Assembly: GCA_947478865.1 (NCBI GenBank)
Contig: CANJXF010000027.1
Location: forward strand, 1 to 57,912
Direction: 5' to 3'
From: Verrucomicrobiales bacterium
Lineage (GTDB): Bacteria > Verrucomicrobiota > Verrucomicrobiia > Limisphaerales > CANJXF01
Length of the DNA: 57,912 nt
Position 1 is the first letter of the stretch, and each line of letters begins with the position of its first letter. Below the pieces are notes generated by a model. It ran no database searches. It saw only the letters and a list, made by a program, of their open reading frames with translations, and had not been told where the DNA came from. A program made the translations under genes and the position numbers. Below are positions 42,855 to 50,074 of the stretch, piece by piece.

Positions 42855-44189
42855 ATGGCTAAGCAATCTAACCCTTTAATCCGCGAACAGCTTTCCTGGC
42901 GGTGGCGTATTTTGATTTCCACCTACTTCGCTTATGCGGGTTTTTACCTGACGCGAAAGGTCTTCACGATCTGCAAAACGCCTCTCGCCAAGGAATTCAA
43001 TGTGGGCTTGGACCAAATCGCGCACATCTGGACCGCCTACCTCGTCGCCTACATGGTCGGCCAATTCCTGTGCAGTTGGCTCGGGCGCAAATGGGGGCCG
43101 CGCGTCCTGCTGCTCGGGGGACTTGGCCTTTCCATCGTGATTAACGTCATCTTTGGTTTCGCCAATTCTTATTCGACTTTTTTAATCTTCATGTTTGTCA
43201 ACGGGTTGGCGCAAGCGGCCGGTTGGCCCGGGTGCGTCGGCGGAATTTCCGAATGGCTGCGCGCGAAAGAGCGTGGGCAAATCATGGGCGTCTGGTCCAC
43301 GAGTTATCTGGTGGGCAACATACTCGTCAAAGCCATTGGCGGTTATCTGCTGGGCGCCTACGGCTGGCGTTACGCTTTTTTTGGCTGCACGATTTTGACC
43401 GTGGGCACATGGTGGCTGGTTTATTTTTGGCAGCGCAATAAGCCTCAGGATGTCGGGCTCGCGCCAATCATCCAGCAGGAGAAATCCGAGGAGAACCGGA
43501 CCGTCCGCGCATCCACCGACGAGCAAATAACCCTGCGCCAATATCTGCATCTGGCCTTCAACCCCGTCGTGCTCATCATGGGGACCAGCTATTTCTCGAT
43601 CAAATTTTTGCGTTACGCCCTGGACTCATGGCTGCCCACGTTTCTCAATCTGCAAGGAATGGATATCGGGCGCGCTTCCTACTATTCCGGCATTTTCGAT
43701 ATGGCGGGTCTGGCCGGAGCCATCAGCGCCGGCTGGGCGTTGGACCGTTGGTTTCGCGGCCAATGGCAGATCCTCTGTTTCGTCATGGGCCTCGGAATGG
43801 TGTTGGGTTACTTGATGGTCGTGAAATTTGGCGGCAACCCTTACATGCTGGCGGTTTGTTTCGGTCTGGTTGGGTTCATGATTTACGGACCCGATACCAT
43901 TTTGTCCGGAGCTGCCTCGGTTCAAGTTGCAGGTGAGCGAAACGGCGTTGCAGTAGCCGGCATTGTAAATGGCCTCGGTAGTTTGGGCCCGGTCATTCAG
44001 GAAGAGGTCATCGGCCAACTGATGAAAGGCAAAGATTTCCAAACTGCCATTCGCAATTCAAATCTGTTGACCCTCGCGATGAGCGTCGCTTTTCTCCTGA
44101 CCATGGTTGCGGTCATCTGGTATGTGCATGTCGCTCATAAAAAAAATAACGCGCTGGATGCCAAGGCGTTGAAAACGGAAACGACTTAA
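42855..44189 (+). CDS. MFS transporter, organophosphate:phosphate antiporter (OPA) type
   Basis: The 444-residue protein has twelve hydrophobic segments and the OPA-family start WRWRILISTYFAYAGFYLTRKVFTICKTPLAKEF, corresponding to the YxxRxxF region of UhpT/GlpT/UhpC. The second conserved block is GLAQAAGWPGCVGGISEWLRAKERGQIMGVWSTSYLVGN. Members exchange sugar phosphates, glycerol 3-phosphate or phosphonates for phosphate. Candidates here include glycerol 3-phosphate released by the GDPD protein of the same cluster, but the specificity is not clear from the sequence. It begins the rightward cluster up to 52528 and its stop lies 1 bp before the RmlD-like gene. Confidence 0.88.
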   Translation: MAKQSNPLIREQLSWRWRILISTYFAYAGFYLTRKVFTICKTPLAKEFNVGLDQIAHIWTAYLVAYMVGQFLCSWLGRKWGPRVLLLGGLGLSIVINVIFGFANSYSTFLIFMFVNGLAQAAGWPGCVGGISEWLRAKERGQIMGVWSTSYLVGNILVKAIGGYLLGAYGWRYAFFGCTILTVGTWWLVYFWQRNKPQDVGLAPIIQQEKSEENRTVRASTDEQITLRQYLHLAFNPVVLIMGTSYFSIKFLRYALDSWLPTFLNLQGMDIGRASYYSGIFDMAGLAGAISAGWALDRWFRGQWQILCFVMGLGMVLGYLMVVKFGGNPYMLAVCFGLVGFMIYGPDTILSGAASVQVAGERNGVAVAGIVNGLGSLGPVIQEEVIGQLMKGKDFQTAIRNSNLLTLAMSVAFLLTMVAVIWYVHVAHKKNNALDAKALKTETT

Positions 44190-44190
44190 A

Positions 44191-45081
44191 ATGGCCGGGA
44201 AAATTCTCATCACTGGCGCGCAAGGTTTCGTCGGGAGCAACGTCATTCAACAGTCGGATCCGAACTGCGAAATTCACGCGCTTTCCCGCCAGCCCGGGAA
44301 AGTTCACCGCGCCGGTTTGCACTGGCACACGGTTGATCCGAGCGATGCCGCCGCGCTCGGTAAAATTTTCGAGCGCCACCGGCCGGATGCGGTCATTCAC
44401 GCTGCCGCCATGGCGAATATCGACGAATGCGAAGCGCATCAAGCCCTCGCGCAATCGGCCAACGTCGGCTTCACGCAAACGCTGGCCAACCTCTGTCGCG
44501 CTCATGGAGCAAAAATGGTTTTCTGCTCGACGGATACGGTCTTTGATGGCGAACACGCGCCTTACCAGGAAAGCGATTTGCCGCAGCCGATTAATTTTTA
44601 CGCGCGGACCAAAGTGGAAGCGGAGGGAATCGTCGCGCAGCTGGGCAGCAAAGGGGTCATCGCCCGCCTCGCCCTGGTGATAGGGCTGCCGTTGGTGGGA
44701 CAGGGGAATTCCTTTCTCGCCGCCATGATTGCCTCCTTCAAGGCCGGACGCGCCGTCACTTCGCCAACCAACGAAGTCAGGACGCCCGTCGATGTCATCA
44801 CCTTGGCGCGCGCGTTGATCGAATTAGCCACCGCAGATCATACTGGAATATTTCACCTGTCCGGCAATGACGGCCTCAACCGATTCCAGATGGGGCAAAT
44901 CATCGCGGACCGGCTCGGCTTTGATCGCCAGCTGGTTCTTCCCACCGATTCCAGCACGATGCTCAACCGCGCGCCTCGGCCCAGGGATGTTTCGCTGAGC
45001 AACGCCCACGCGCGCGCGAATTTGAAAACTCCGATGCGCGGTTTCGAGGACGGACTGGCTTTGGCGCTGCACGGCGGGTAA
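44191..45081 (+). CDS. RmlD-like NAD(P)-dependent sugar nucleotide/SDR reductase
   Basis: The 296-residue protein belongs to extended short-chain dehydrogenases. Glycine-rich start ILITGAQGFVGSNV is followed by VIHAAAMANIDECEAH (RmlD-type), the FCSTDTVFDGEHAPYQESDLPQP, and the catalytic Tyr-x-x-x-Lys in NFYARTKVEAE. It likely reduces or epimerises a sugar nucleotide or a related ketose. It overlaps nothing; the start lies 1 bp after the OPA gene and the DegT gene follows in 13 bp. These short gaps imply one transcript. Together the two enzymes could create an amino sugar or cyclitol from a keto compound. Confidence 0.88.
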   Translation: MAGKILITGAQGFVGSNVIQQSDPNCEIHALSRQPGKVHRAGLHWHTVDPSDAAALGKIFERHRPDAVIHAAAMANIDECEAHQALAQSANVGFTQTLANLCRAHGAKMVFCSTDTVFDGEHAPYQESDLPQPINFYARTKVEAEGIVAQLGSKGVIARLALVIGLPLVGQGNSFLAAMIASFKAGRAVTSPTNEVRTPVDVITLARALIELATADHTGIFHLSGNDGLNRFQMGQIIADRLGFDRQLVLPTDSSTMLNRAPRPRDVSLSNAHARANLKTPMRGFEDGLALALHGG

Positions 45082-45094
45082 ACAAATTGAACTC

Positions 45095-46285
45095 ATGAAA
45101 ATCCAACACGACCTGCAAATCAAATTCGGCAACGAATACGGCCCCGAAGAGGAGCGCGCCGTAATCGAAGTGCTTCGCCAAGGCGCGCCGACCAGTGGCG
45201 ATGCTTGCATCCAGTTCGAAAATGATTTTGCCGCCTATTGCGGAACCACCCACGCCCGCGCCGTCAGCAACGGCACCGCCGCGCTGTTCCTTTCGCTCCT
45301 CGGCGTTGGCGTCAAACCGGGCGACCGCGTCCTGACCACGCCGTTGACCTGGATCGCCACTGCCGCTGCGGGCGTGACGCTAGGCGCGGAAGTCGATTTC
45401 GTCGACGTCGATCCCGTCACCTACAATCTTGATCCGAAAAAGTTGGAGGAAAAACTCACGCCCAATACAAAAGCCGTTCTCCCAGTCCATCTCTACGGCC
45501 AATGTTGCGACATGGATCCCATCCTCGCGTTATCCAAACAACACGGATTCGCGGTGGTGGAAGACGCCTGTCACGCCGTTGGGGCTGAATACAAAGGTCG
45601 CAAAGCCGGCAGCATGGGAACGACCGGCTGCTTCAGTTTTCACGAGCAGAAAAATATCTCCACGCTGGGCGAGGGCGGCATGATCGTTACCAACGACCCC
45701 GGTGTTTTTGAAACAATTGCGCTCTATCGCTCCCATTGCACGCGTGTTTACGGCAAGAGCACAAAATATTGCTCGCTCGACGAAACCAAGCTCCCGATGG
45801 GCAAGCGCTTTTGGTGGCAGGATTTTGATGACTGCGGCTACAACTTTCGCATGACCGATGTGCAGGCAGCGGTCGGCATTGTCCAACTGCGGAAGCTGGA
45901 CGCGTTCAACCAGCGGCGCATCGACAACGCCGCCTACTTGAGTGCCGGCCTGCAAGGCGTTCCCGGCCTGACTCTGCCCTGCGTGGTTCCGGGCAACAAA
46001 CATGTCTTCCATCTCTACCCGGTTCAGGTTGACCCCGCTGAGTTCGGCATGGTTCGCGAAGATTTTATCTACGCCATGATGAACGAGCGTGGCGTCAAGG
46101 TAGGGACCCATTACACCCCGCTGCACTATTCAACCGCGTTTCGAAATCGTGGTTTCAAGAAGGGGCAATTTCCGGTCGCCGAAGCGATTTCCGAGCGCCT
46201 CGTCACGCTTCCGATCAACCCGCGCCAAACCCGTGAAGCGCTCGACTACCTCATCGAAAGCGTCCGCCAGATGCAGAAGCGGTAG
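45095..46285 (+). CDS. DegT/DnrJ/EryC1-type aminotransferase
   Basis: The 396-residue PLP-dependent enzyme is of the sugar aminotransferase family. Matching motifs: YGPEEERAVIEVLRQGAPTSGDACIQFENDFA, AVSNGTAALFLSLLGVGVKPGDRVLTTPLTWIATAAAG, VLPVHLYGQCCDMDPILALSKQHGFAVVEDACHAVGAEYKGRKAG and the PLP lysine block GCFSFHEQKNISTLGEGGMI. The active-site Asp (in VVEDACHA) and Lys are both intact. It should aminate a keto-sugar or keto-cyclitol using glutamate or glutamine. The gene stands 13 bp after the RmlD-like gene. The product may enter polysaccharide synthesis or, reversed, catabolism of an amino sugar. Confidence 0.93.
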   Translation: MKIQHDLQIKFGNEYGPEEERAVIEVLRQGAPTSGDACIQFENDFAAYCGTTHARAVSNGTAALFLSLLGVGVKPGDRVLTTPLTWIATAAAGVTLGAEVDFVDVDPVTYNLDPKKLEEKLTPNTKAVLPVHLYGQCCDMDPILALSKQHGFAVVEDACHAVGAEYKGRKAGSMGTTGCFSFHEQKNISTLGEGGMIVTNDPGVFETIALYRSHCTRVYGKSTKYCSLDETKLPMGKRFWWQDFDDCGYNFRMTDVQAAVGIVQLRKLDAFNQRRIDNAAYLSAGLQGVPGLTLPCVVPGNKHVFHLYPVQVDPAEFGMVREDFIYAMMNERGVKVGTHYTPLHYSTAFRNRGFKKGQFPVAEAISERLVTLPINPRQTREALDYLIESVRQMQKR

Positions 46286-46378
46286 GTTGTTGGCAAAACC
46301 TTTGCCTAATCGCCCGCCGGTTTGCCGTGGAAATATTTTGGTTGCGAAAGGATTGTGGTTCGCAATAACTCTTTGCGC

Positions 46379-46873
46379 ATGAACCCTCCATCTCCCGCTG
46401 TCCGGACACCCTCGACGCTGAGTCCGTCGATTCGCGAGCGCTTGAGCCTGGCCGTCACGCCAGAGCTTTACGACACCATCCGGCGGCTTTGGATTAATCA
46501 TTCGAAGGCGGAAGACAATCGTGATTTGCAGGGCTTGATCGACACGTTGACCGAGGATTGTGTCTACGAAATCCCCTCGACGGGTCAACGTTGGGTTGGG
46601 CACGCCGGCGCGCGCGAATTCTATACGTCGTTCCTCGGCGCATTCCCTGACGTGCATTTTGATCTGACCGACATCGTCATCGGGCCACAGGGAGTCTTCG
46701 AAGTCGCGGACATGACCGGAACTCAGCTTGGCTCATGGGCGGGCGTGGAGGCGACGGGCAAAGCCGTGCGCTATCCGGTGATCATTTATTTTCCCTGGGA
46801 TCCCGTCGCGAAGAAATTCTCCGGAGAAAAAATTTATTACGATCAAAATGCAGGCCCGGGCCAACAGCAATAA
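46379..46873 (+). CDS. SnoaL/NTF2-like fold protein
   Basis: The 164-residue protein has the NTF2-like cone fold pattern of the SnoaL family: the helix PELYDTIRRLWINHSKAEDNRDLQGLIDTLTEDCVYEIP, then GQRWVGHAGAREFYTSFLGAFPDVHFDLTDIVIG and GVFEVADMTGTQLGSWAGVEATGKAVRYPVIIYF. Members include polyketide cyclases, isomerases and many of unknown role. The start is unsure: ATG 46379 leaves a 30-residue Ser/Pro tail in front of the domain. The gene is 93 bp after the aminotransferase on the same strand, so it may belong to the cluster. The substrate is unknown. Confidence 0.82.
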   Translation: MNPPSPAVRTPSTLSPSIRERLSLAVTPELYDTIRRLWINHSKAEDNRDLQGLIDTLTEDCVYEIPSTGQRWVGHAGAREFYTSFLGAFPDVHFDLTDIVIGPQGVFEVADMTGTQLGSWAGVEATGKAVRYPVIIYFPWDPVAKKFSGEKIYYDQNAGPGQQQ

Positions 46874-46874
46874 A

Positions 46875-46961
46875 GTGAACGCCAGTGATCATCCAGAGGC
46901 CGGATTGCAGTCGCGAATCGGCGCGTTGCGAAGCCAATTGCAGATGCCAGGAAAGTTATGA
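46875..46961 (+). CDS. possible 28-aa leader or gene remnant
   Basis: A GTG two bases after the SnoaL stop begins a frame of 28 codons, and its TGA overlaps the GDPD start (ATGA, 46958-46961). The peptide ends GLQSRIGALRSQLQMPGKL, which resembles the first helix of aminopeptidase P-like enzymes (RIxxLRxxL), so it may be the remnant of such a gene; it may also serve only to couple translation. No Shine-Dalgarno sequence is visible. Low confidence. Confidence 0.25.
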   Translation: MNASDHPEAGLQSRIGALRSQLQMPGKL

Positions 46962-48502
46962 AAAACACGCTCGTTCTATATTTCTCCGCGTTCCTTATGA
47001 TTCCGTCCGTCAGCTTCGCCAGCGACTTTCAATTTTTTGAACCGCTCAATCCGCCCCGTCCCGCCCAGGTGATGGTCCATCGCGGCGCGGCGAATCAAGC
47101 GCCCGAGAACACGCGCCCGGCGTTGCAGCGCTGCATTGAAGACGGCTTCGAGTGGGCCGAAGTTGACGTGCGTTTGACGAAAGATGGCCAGCACGTCCTG
47201 GCTCACGATGCCAGGCTGGAACGGATTTCCAACGGCGCTGGTTTGGTGAAGGACCATGCGCTGGAAGAATTGCTGGCGCTGGATGCGGGATCATGGTTCG
47301 CCAAACGTTACGCGAAAACCCCTCTTCTCTCGTTCAAGCAGTGCCTCGTGTTTTCCAAGGGCAAACTCAATCTCTACCTCGACTGCAAAGAGGTGAATCC
47401 CGAGCGGCTGGTCCAGGAAATTCTCGATGCGGGCATGGAGCATCAGGTCGTTGTCTTCGACCATTTGGAAAACCTGGCGCGCGTGCGCAAGGCAGGGCAG
47501 GGCAAGGTGGCGATCATGGCCAAGTGGCACCCGAAATACGGCCTGACCACGTGGATCGAGACTGTGCAGCCGGACGCTGTGGAAATCGATGCGGGCGAAA
47601 TCACTCCGGCGATTGCTCAAGCGTTTCACGAAAAGAAAATCCGCGTTCAAACGAAAAATCTCGGCGAATGGGATGCGCCGAAGTTCTGGGATCAGGCCCT
47701 GGCCGCAAAAGCGGATTGGATGCAAACCGATTTGCCAGAGGAAATTATCGCGCACGATCTGCATCGGCGAATTCCCAAATGGCCGGTTCGTATTTCACTC
47801 CATCGCGGCGCGAATCGTTATGCGCCGGAGAACACGTTGCCCGCGTTCGCCAAGGCGATTCGTCTTGGCGTGGACTTTGTCGAGTTCGACGTGCGCACCA
47901 CGAGCGATGGAAAATACTATCTCCTGCACGACAGCTCGTTCGACGGCAAGACCGATGGCCACGGCGCAATTGCATCGACCCCTTCGAGCGTCGTGAAGTC
48001 GATCAGTGCCGGCGTGAAATTTGGACATCAATTTGCCGGGCTCGGCTTGCCCACGATGGAAGAATTTCTCGCGTCAGTCGAAGGCAAGATCGACATCTAC
48101 TTCGATGCGAAGGCGATCCCGCCCGAAGCTTTGGCCGAAGCGTTGGCACGGCACAACATGGCGGAGCGCACCGTGGTTTATCAGGACGTCGATTATCTGT
48201 TGAAACTCAAATCGATTGATCCGCGCATCCGCGCGCTGCCGCCGCTGGGCAATGCGAAACAGCTCGATGAAATTGCCGCGAAGTTGAAGCCTTATGGCGT
48301 CGATGCCTCGTGGGAAATCCTATCGAAGGCGCTCATCGACCGCTGCCACGCGCATGGAATTCTGGTTTTCTCCGACGCCCTTGGGCTCAACGAAAATATC
48401 GCCGACTATCAGGAGGCAATCGGCTGGGGCATTGACGTCATTCAGACCGATCATCCGATGCGAGTGATGCGCGCGATTGAATTGTGGGCCGCGAAAAAAT
48501 AA
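46958..48502 (+). CDS. secreted glycerophosphodiester phosphodiesterase with two GDPD domains
   Basis: This exported protein (514 aa, signal peptide LVLYFSAFLMIPSVSFASD) carries two tandem GDPD domains. The first begins QVMVHRGAANQAPENTRPALQ (His41, with the EVDVRLTKDGQHVLAHDARLERISNGAG catalytic His and acidic residues). The second begins RISLHRGANRYAPENTLPAFAKAI (about residue 282) with FVEFDVRTTSDGKYYLLHDSSFDGKTDGHG. Both have the HRG and the H-D-x-x-x motif, so both may be active. Each should split glycerophosphodiesters to glycerol 3-phosphate and an alcohol. The two-domain form is unusual for bacteria. Its product could be taken up through the OPA transporter that heads the cluster. Confidence 0.9.
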   Translation: MKNTLVLYFSAFLMIPSVSFASDFQFFEPLNPPRPAQVMVHRGAANQAPENTRPALQRCIEDGFEWAEVDVRLTKDGQHVLAHDARLERISNGAGLVKDHALEELLALDAGSWFAKRYAKTPLLSFKQCLVFSKGKLNLYLDCKEVNPERLVQEILDAGMEHQVVVFDHLENLARVRKAGQGKVAIMAKWHPKYGLTTWIETVQPDAVEIDAGEITPAIAQAFHEKKIRVQTKNLGEWDAPKFWDQALAAKADWMQTDLPEEIIAHDLHRRIPKWPVRISLHRGANRYAPENTLPAFAKAIRLGVDFVEFDVRTTSDGKYYLLHDSSFDGKTDGHGAIASTPSSVVKSISAGVKFGHQFAGLGLPTMEEFLASVEGKIDIYFDAKAIPPEALAEALARHNMAERTVVYQDVDYLLKLKSIDPRIRALPPLGNAKQLDEIAAKLKPYGVDASWEILSKALIDRCHAHGILVFSDALGLNENIADYQEAIGWGIDVIQTDHPMRVMRAIELWAAKK

Positions 48503-48607
48503 ATTGATTGATCGCGATCGAATCACTCTGCTGCAGAATTCGGCGGCAAAACAGCTCGGGGCAAGTCAACGCTGGTATTTTTATTCGCGACCCGTTTAGC
48601 TGATTTC

Positions 48608-50002
48608 ATGATCAAGCGATTTCTGTTTCGGGTGGGTTTACTTTCATTCCTCGCGGCTCGTATTGCGGTCGCGGAATCGCCCGCCGCTGCTCCTTCTTCC
48701 AACACTGTTTTGCGGCTCGCTACGTTCGACGTGGATGCCACCCCGCCGGTTGGCTCAATGATGGCCTACGATCCCGTCACGAATAAATGGGATCTCAGTT
48801 TGCGCGCGCGCGGCATTGTTTTGCTTGGAGCAGGCGACCCCATCGTGCTCTGCGCCGTGGATTGGATCGGTATCGCCAACGAAGGTCATGACGCCTTCCG
48901 GGCAGCTCTCGCTGGAGCTGCCAGCACGTCGCCCAGCCGGGTCGCGGTTCACAGCCTGCACCAGCACGATGCGCCGGATTGCGATTTTTCGGCGGAACGA
49001 ATTCTCAAGGAAGCCGGGCTTAATCCGCGCCAATATGATGGGCGTTTTCAGCGCGAGGTGATCTCCAATCTGACCACGGCGGTGCGTGAAGCGCTTTTGC
49101 GGGCGCAACCCGTCACGCACCTGGGTTTGGGCGAGGCGCGGGTGGAGAAGGTTGCTTCCAACCGCCGTATCCTTGGAGCGGATGGGAAGGTCCGCGATGT
49201 TCGCTGGACGGCGACGACCGATCCGAAAGTCCGTGCTGAGCCGGAAGGGGTCATCGATCCGCTGGTCTCCCTGGTAAGTTTCTGGGACGGCGAGAAGCCT
49301 GTCGCGGTATTGAGTTACTACGCGACGCATCCGCAAAGTTATTACCGCACTGGATTTCCTAATCCTGATTTTCCGGGCATTGCGCGGTTCTTGCGGCAAC
49401 TGGCAGTTCCGGCGGCGCTCCACGTCCATTTCAATGGAGCGGGCGGCAACATCGGCGCTGGAAAATATAACGATGGCGCGCCGGAGAACCGCGTCGTGCT
49501 GGCCGAGCGGGTGGCCGACGGCATGCGCCGCGCCTGGGAAGGCACCAGGCGCCAAGCCATCACCAGCCGCGATGTGGCCTGGAACGTGGAGCAAGTCGCC
49601 TTGCCTCCTGGCAGGCAGCTCTCGCTGGAAAAAATGGAAGCGCAACTTCAGGCGCACGACGCGGCTTTCGTTGCGGAGGGAAATCCCTCGCGCCTCGCCT
49701 GGCTGCGGCGCTGTCGCGCGGGTCACAAAATTGACATTGCCTGCCTGAGCCTGGGAACGGCCCGCATTTTGCATCTGCCGGGCGAGGCGTTCGTGGAATA
49801 TCAGCTCGCGGCCAAGGCAGCGCGCCCGAACTCATTGGTCGCCGTGGCGGCTTATGGCGACTACGGGCCGTGGTATATCGGAACAGCCATCGCTTACGAA
49901 CAGGGCGGATACGAAACAGGTCCTTCTGCGTCCAACGTTGCTCCGGAAACAGAAGCGGTTCTCATGGCCGCGATTCAAAAGCTCCTGAAGCCGTCACCGT
50001 GA
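48608..50002 (+). CDS. neutral/alkaline ceramidase-like protein
   Basis: The exported protein of 464 residues (signal peptide [14 protein letters not shown]) matches the N-terminal catalytic part of neutral/alkaline non-lysosomal ceramidases. It begins [19 protein letters not shown] and has [14 protein letters not shown] (zinc-ligand-like His residues, about 115-122), [20 protein letters not shown] and [16 protein letters not shown]. These fit the Zn-binding and Ser-acting pocket of the family, although the C-terminal Ig-like domain of longer ceramidases is missing. Short forms of this kind are frequent in Planctomycetes and Verrucomicrobia, where the substrate is not known and may be other N-acyl lipids. 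It is 105 bp after the GDPD gene. Confidence 0.85.
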   Translation: MIKRFLFRVGLLSFLAARIAVAESPAAAPSSNTVLRLATFDVDATPPVGSMMAYDPVTNKWDLSLRARGIVLLGAGDPIVLCAVDWIGIANEGHDAFRAALAGAASTSPSRVAVHSLHQHDAPDCDFSAERILKEAGLNPRQYDGRFQREVISNLTTAVREALLRAQPVTHLGLGEARVEKVASNRRILGADGKVRDVRWTATTDPKVRAEPEGVIDPLVSLVSFWDGEKPVAVLSYYATHPQSYYRTGFPNPDFPGIARFLRQLAVPAALHVHFNGAGGNIGAGKYNDGAPENRVVLAERVADGMRRAWEGTRRQAITSRDVAWNVEQVALPPGRQLSLEKMEAQLQAHDAAFVAEGNPSRLAWLRRCRAGHKIDIACLSLGTARILHLPGEAFVEYQLAAKAARPNSLVAVAAYGDYGPWYIGTAIAYEQGGYETGPSASNVAPETEAVLMAAIQKLLKPSP

Positions 50003-50074
50003 GTCTGAGGGGAAATTTCAAAGGTTCATCGTCCTAGGTTGCAAAAAGTTCTGCGGTTGCGGCAAACTTGGCTC

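Noticed and set aside
47293-48219. 308-codon frame on the plus strand
   Set aside because: It is a shifted reading of the tandem GDPD gene, Arg- and Ser-rich, without motifs.
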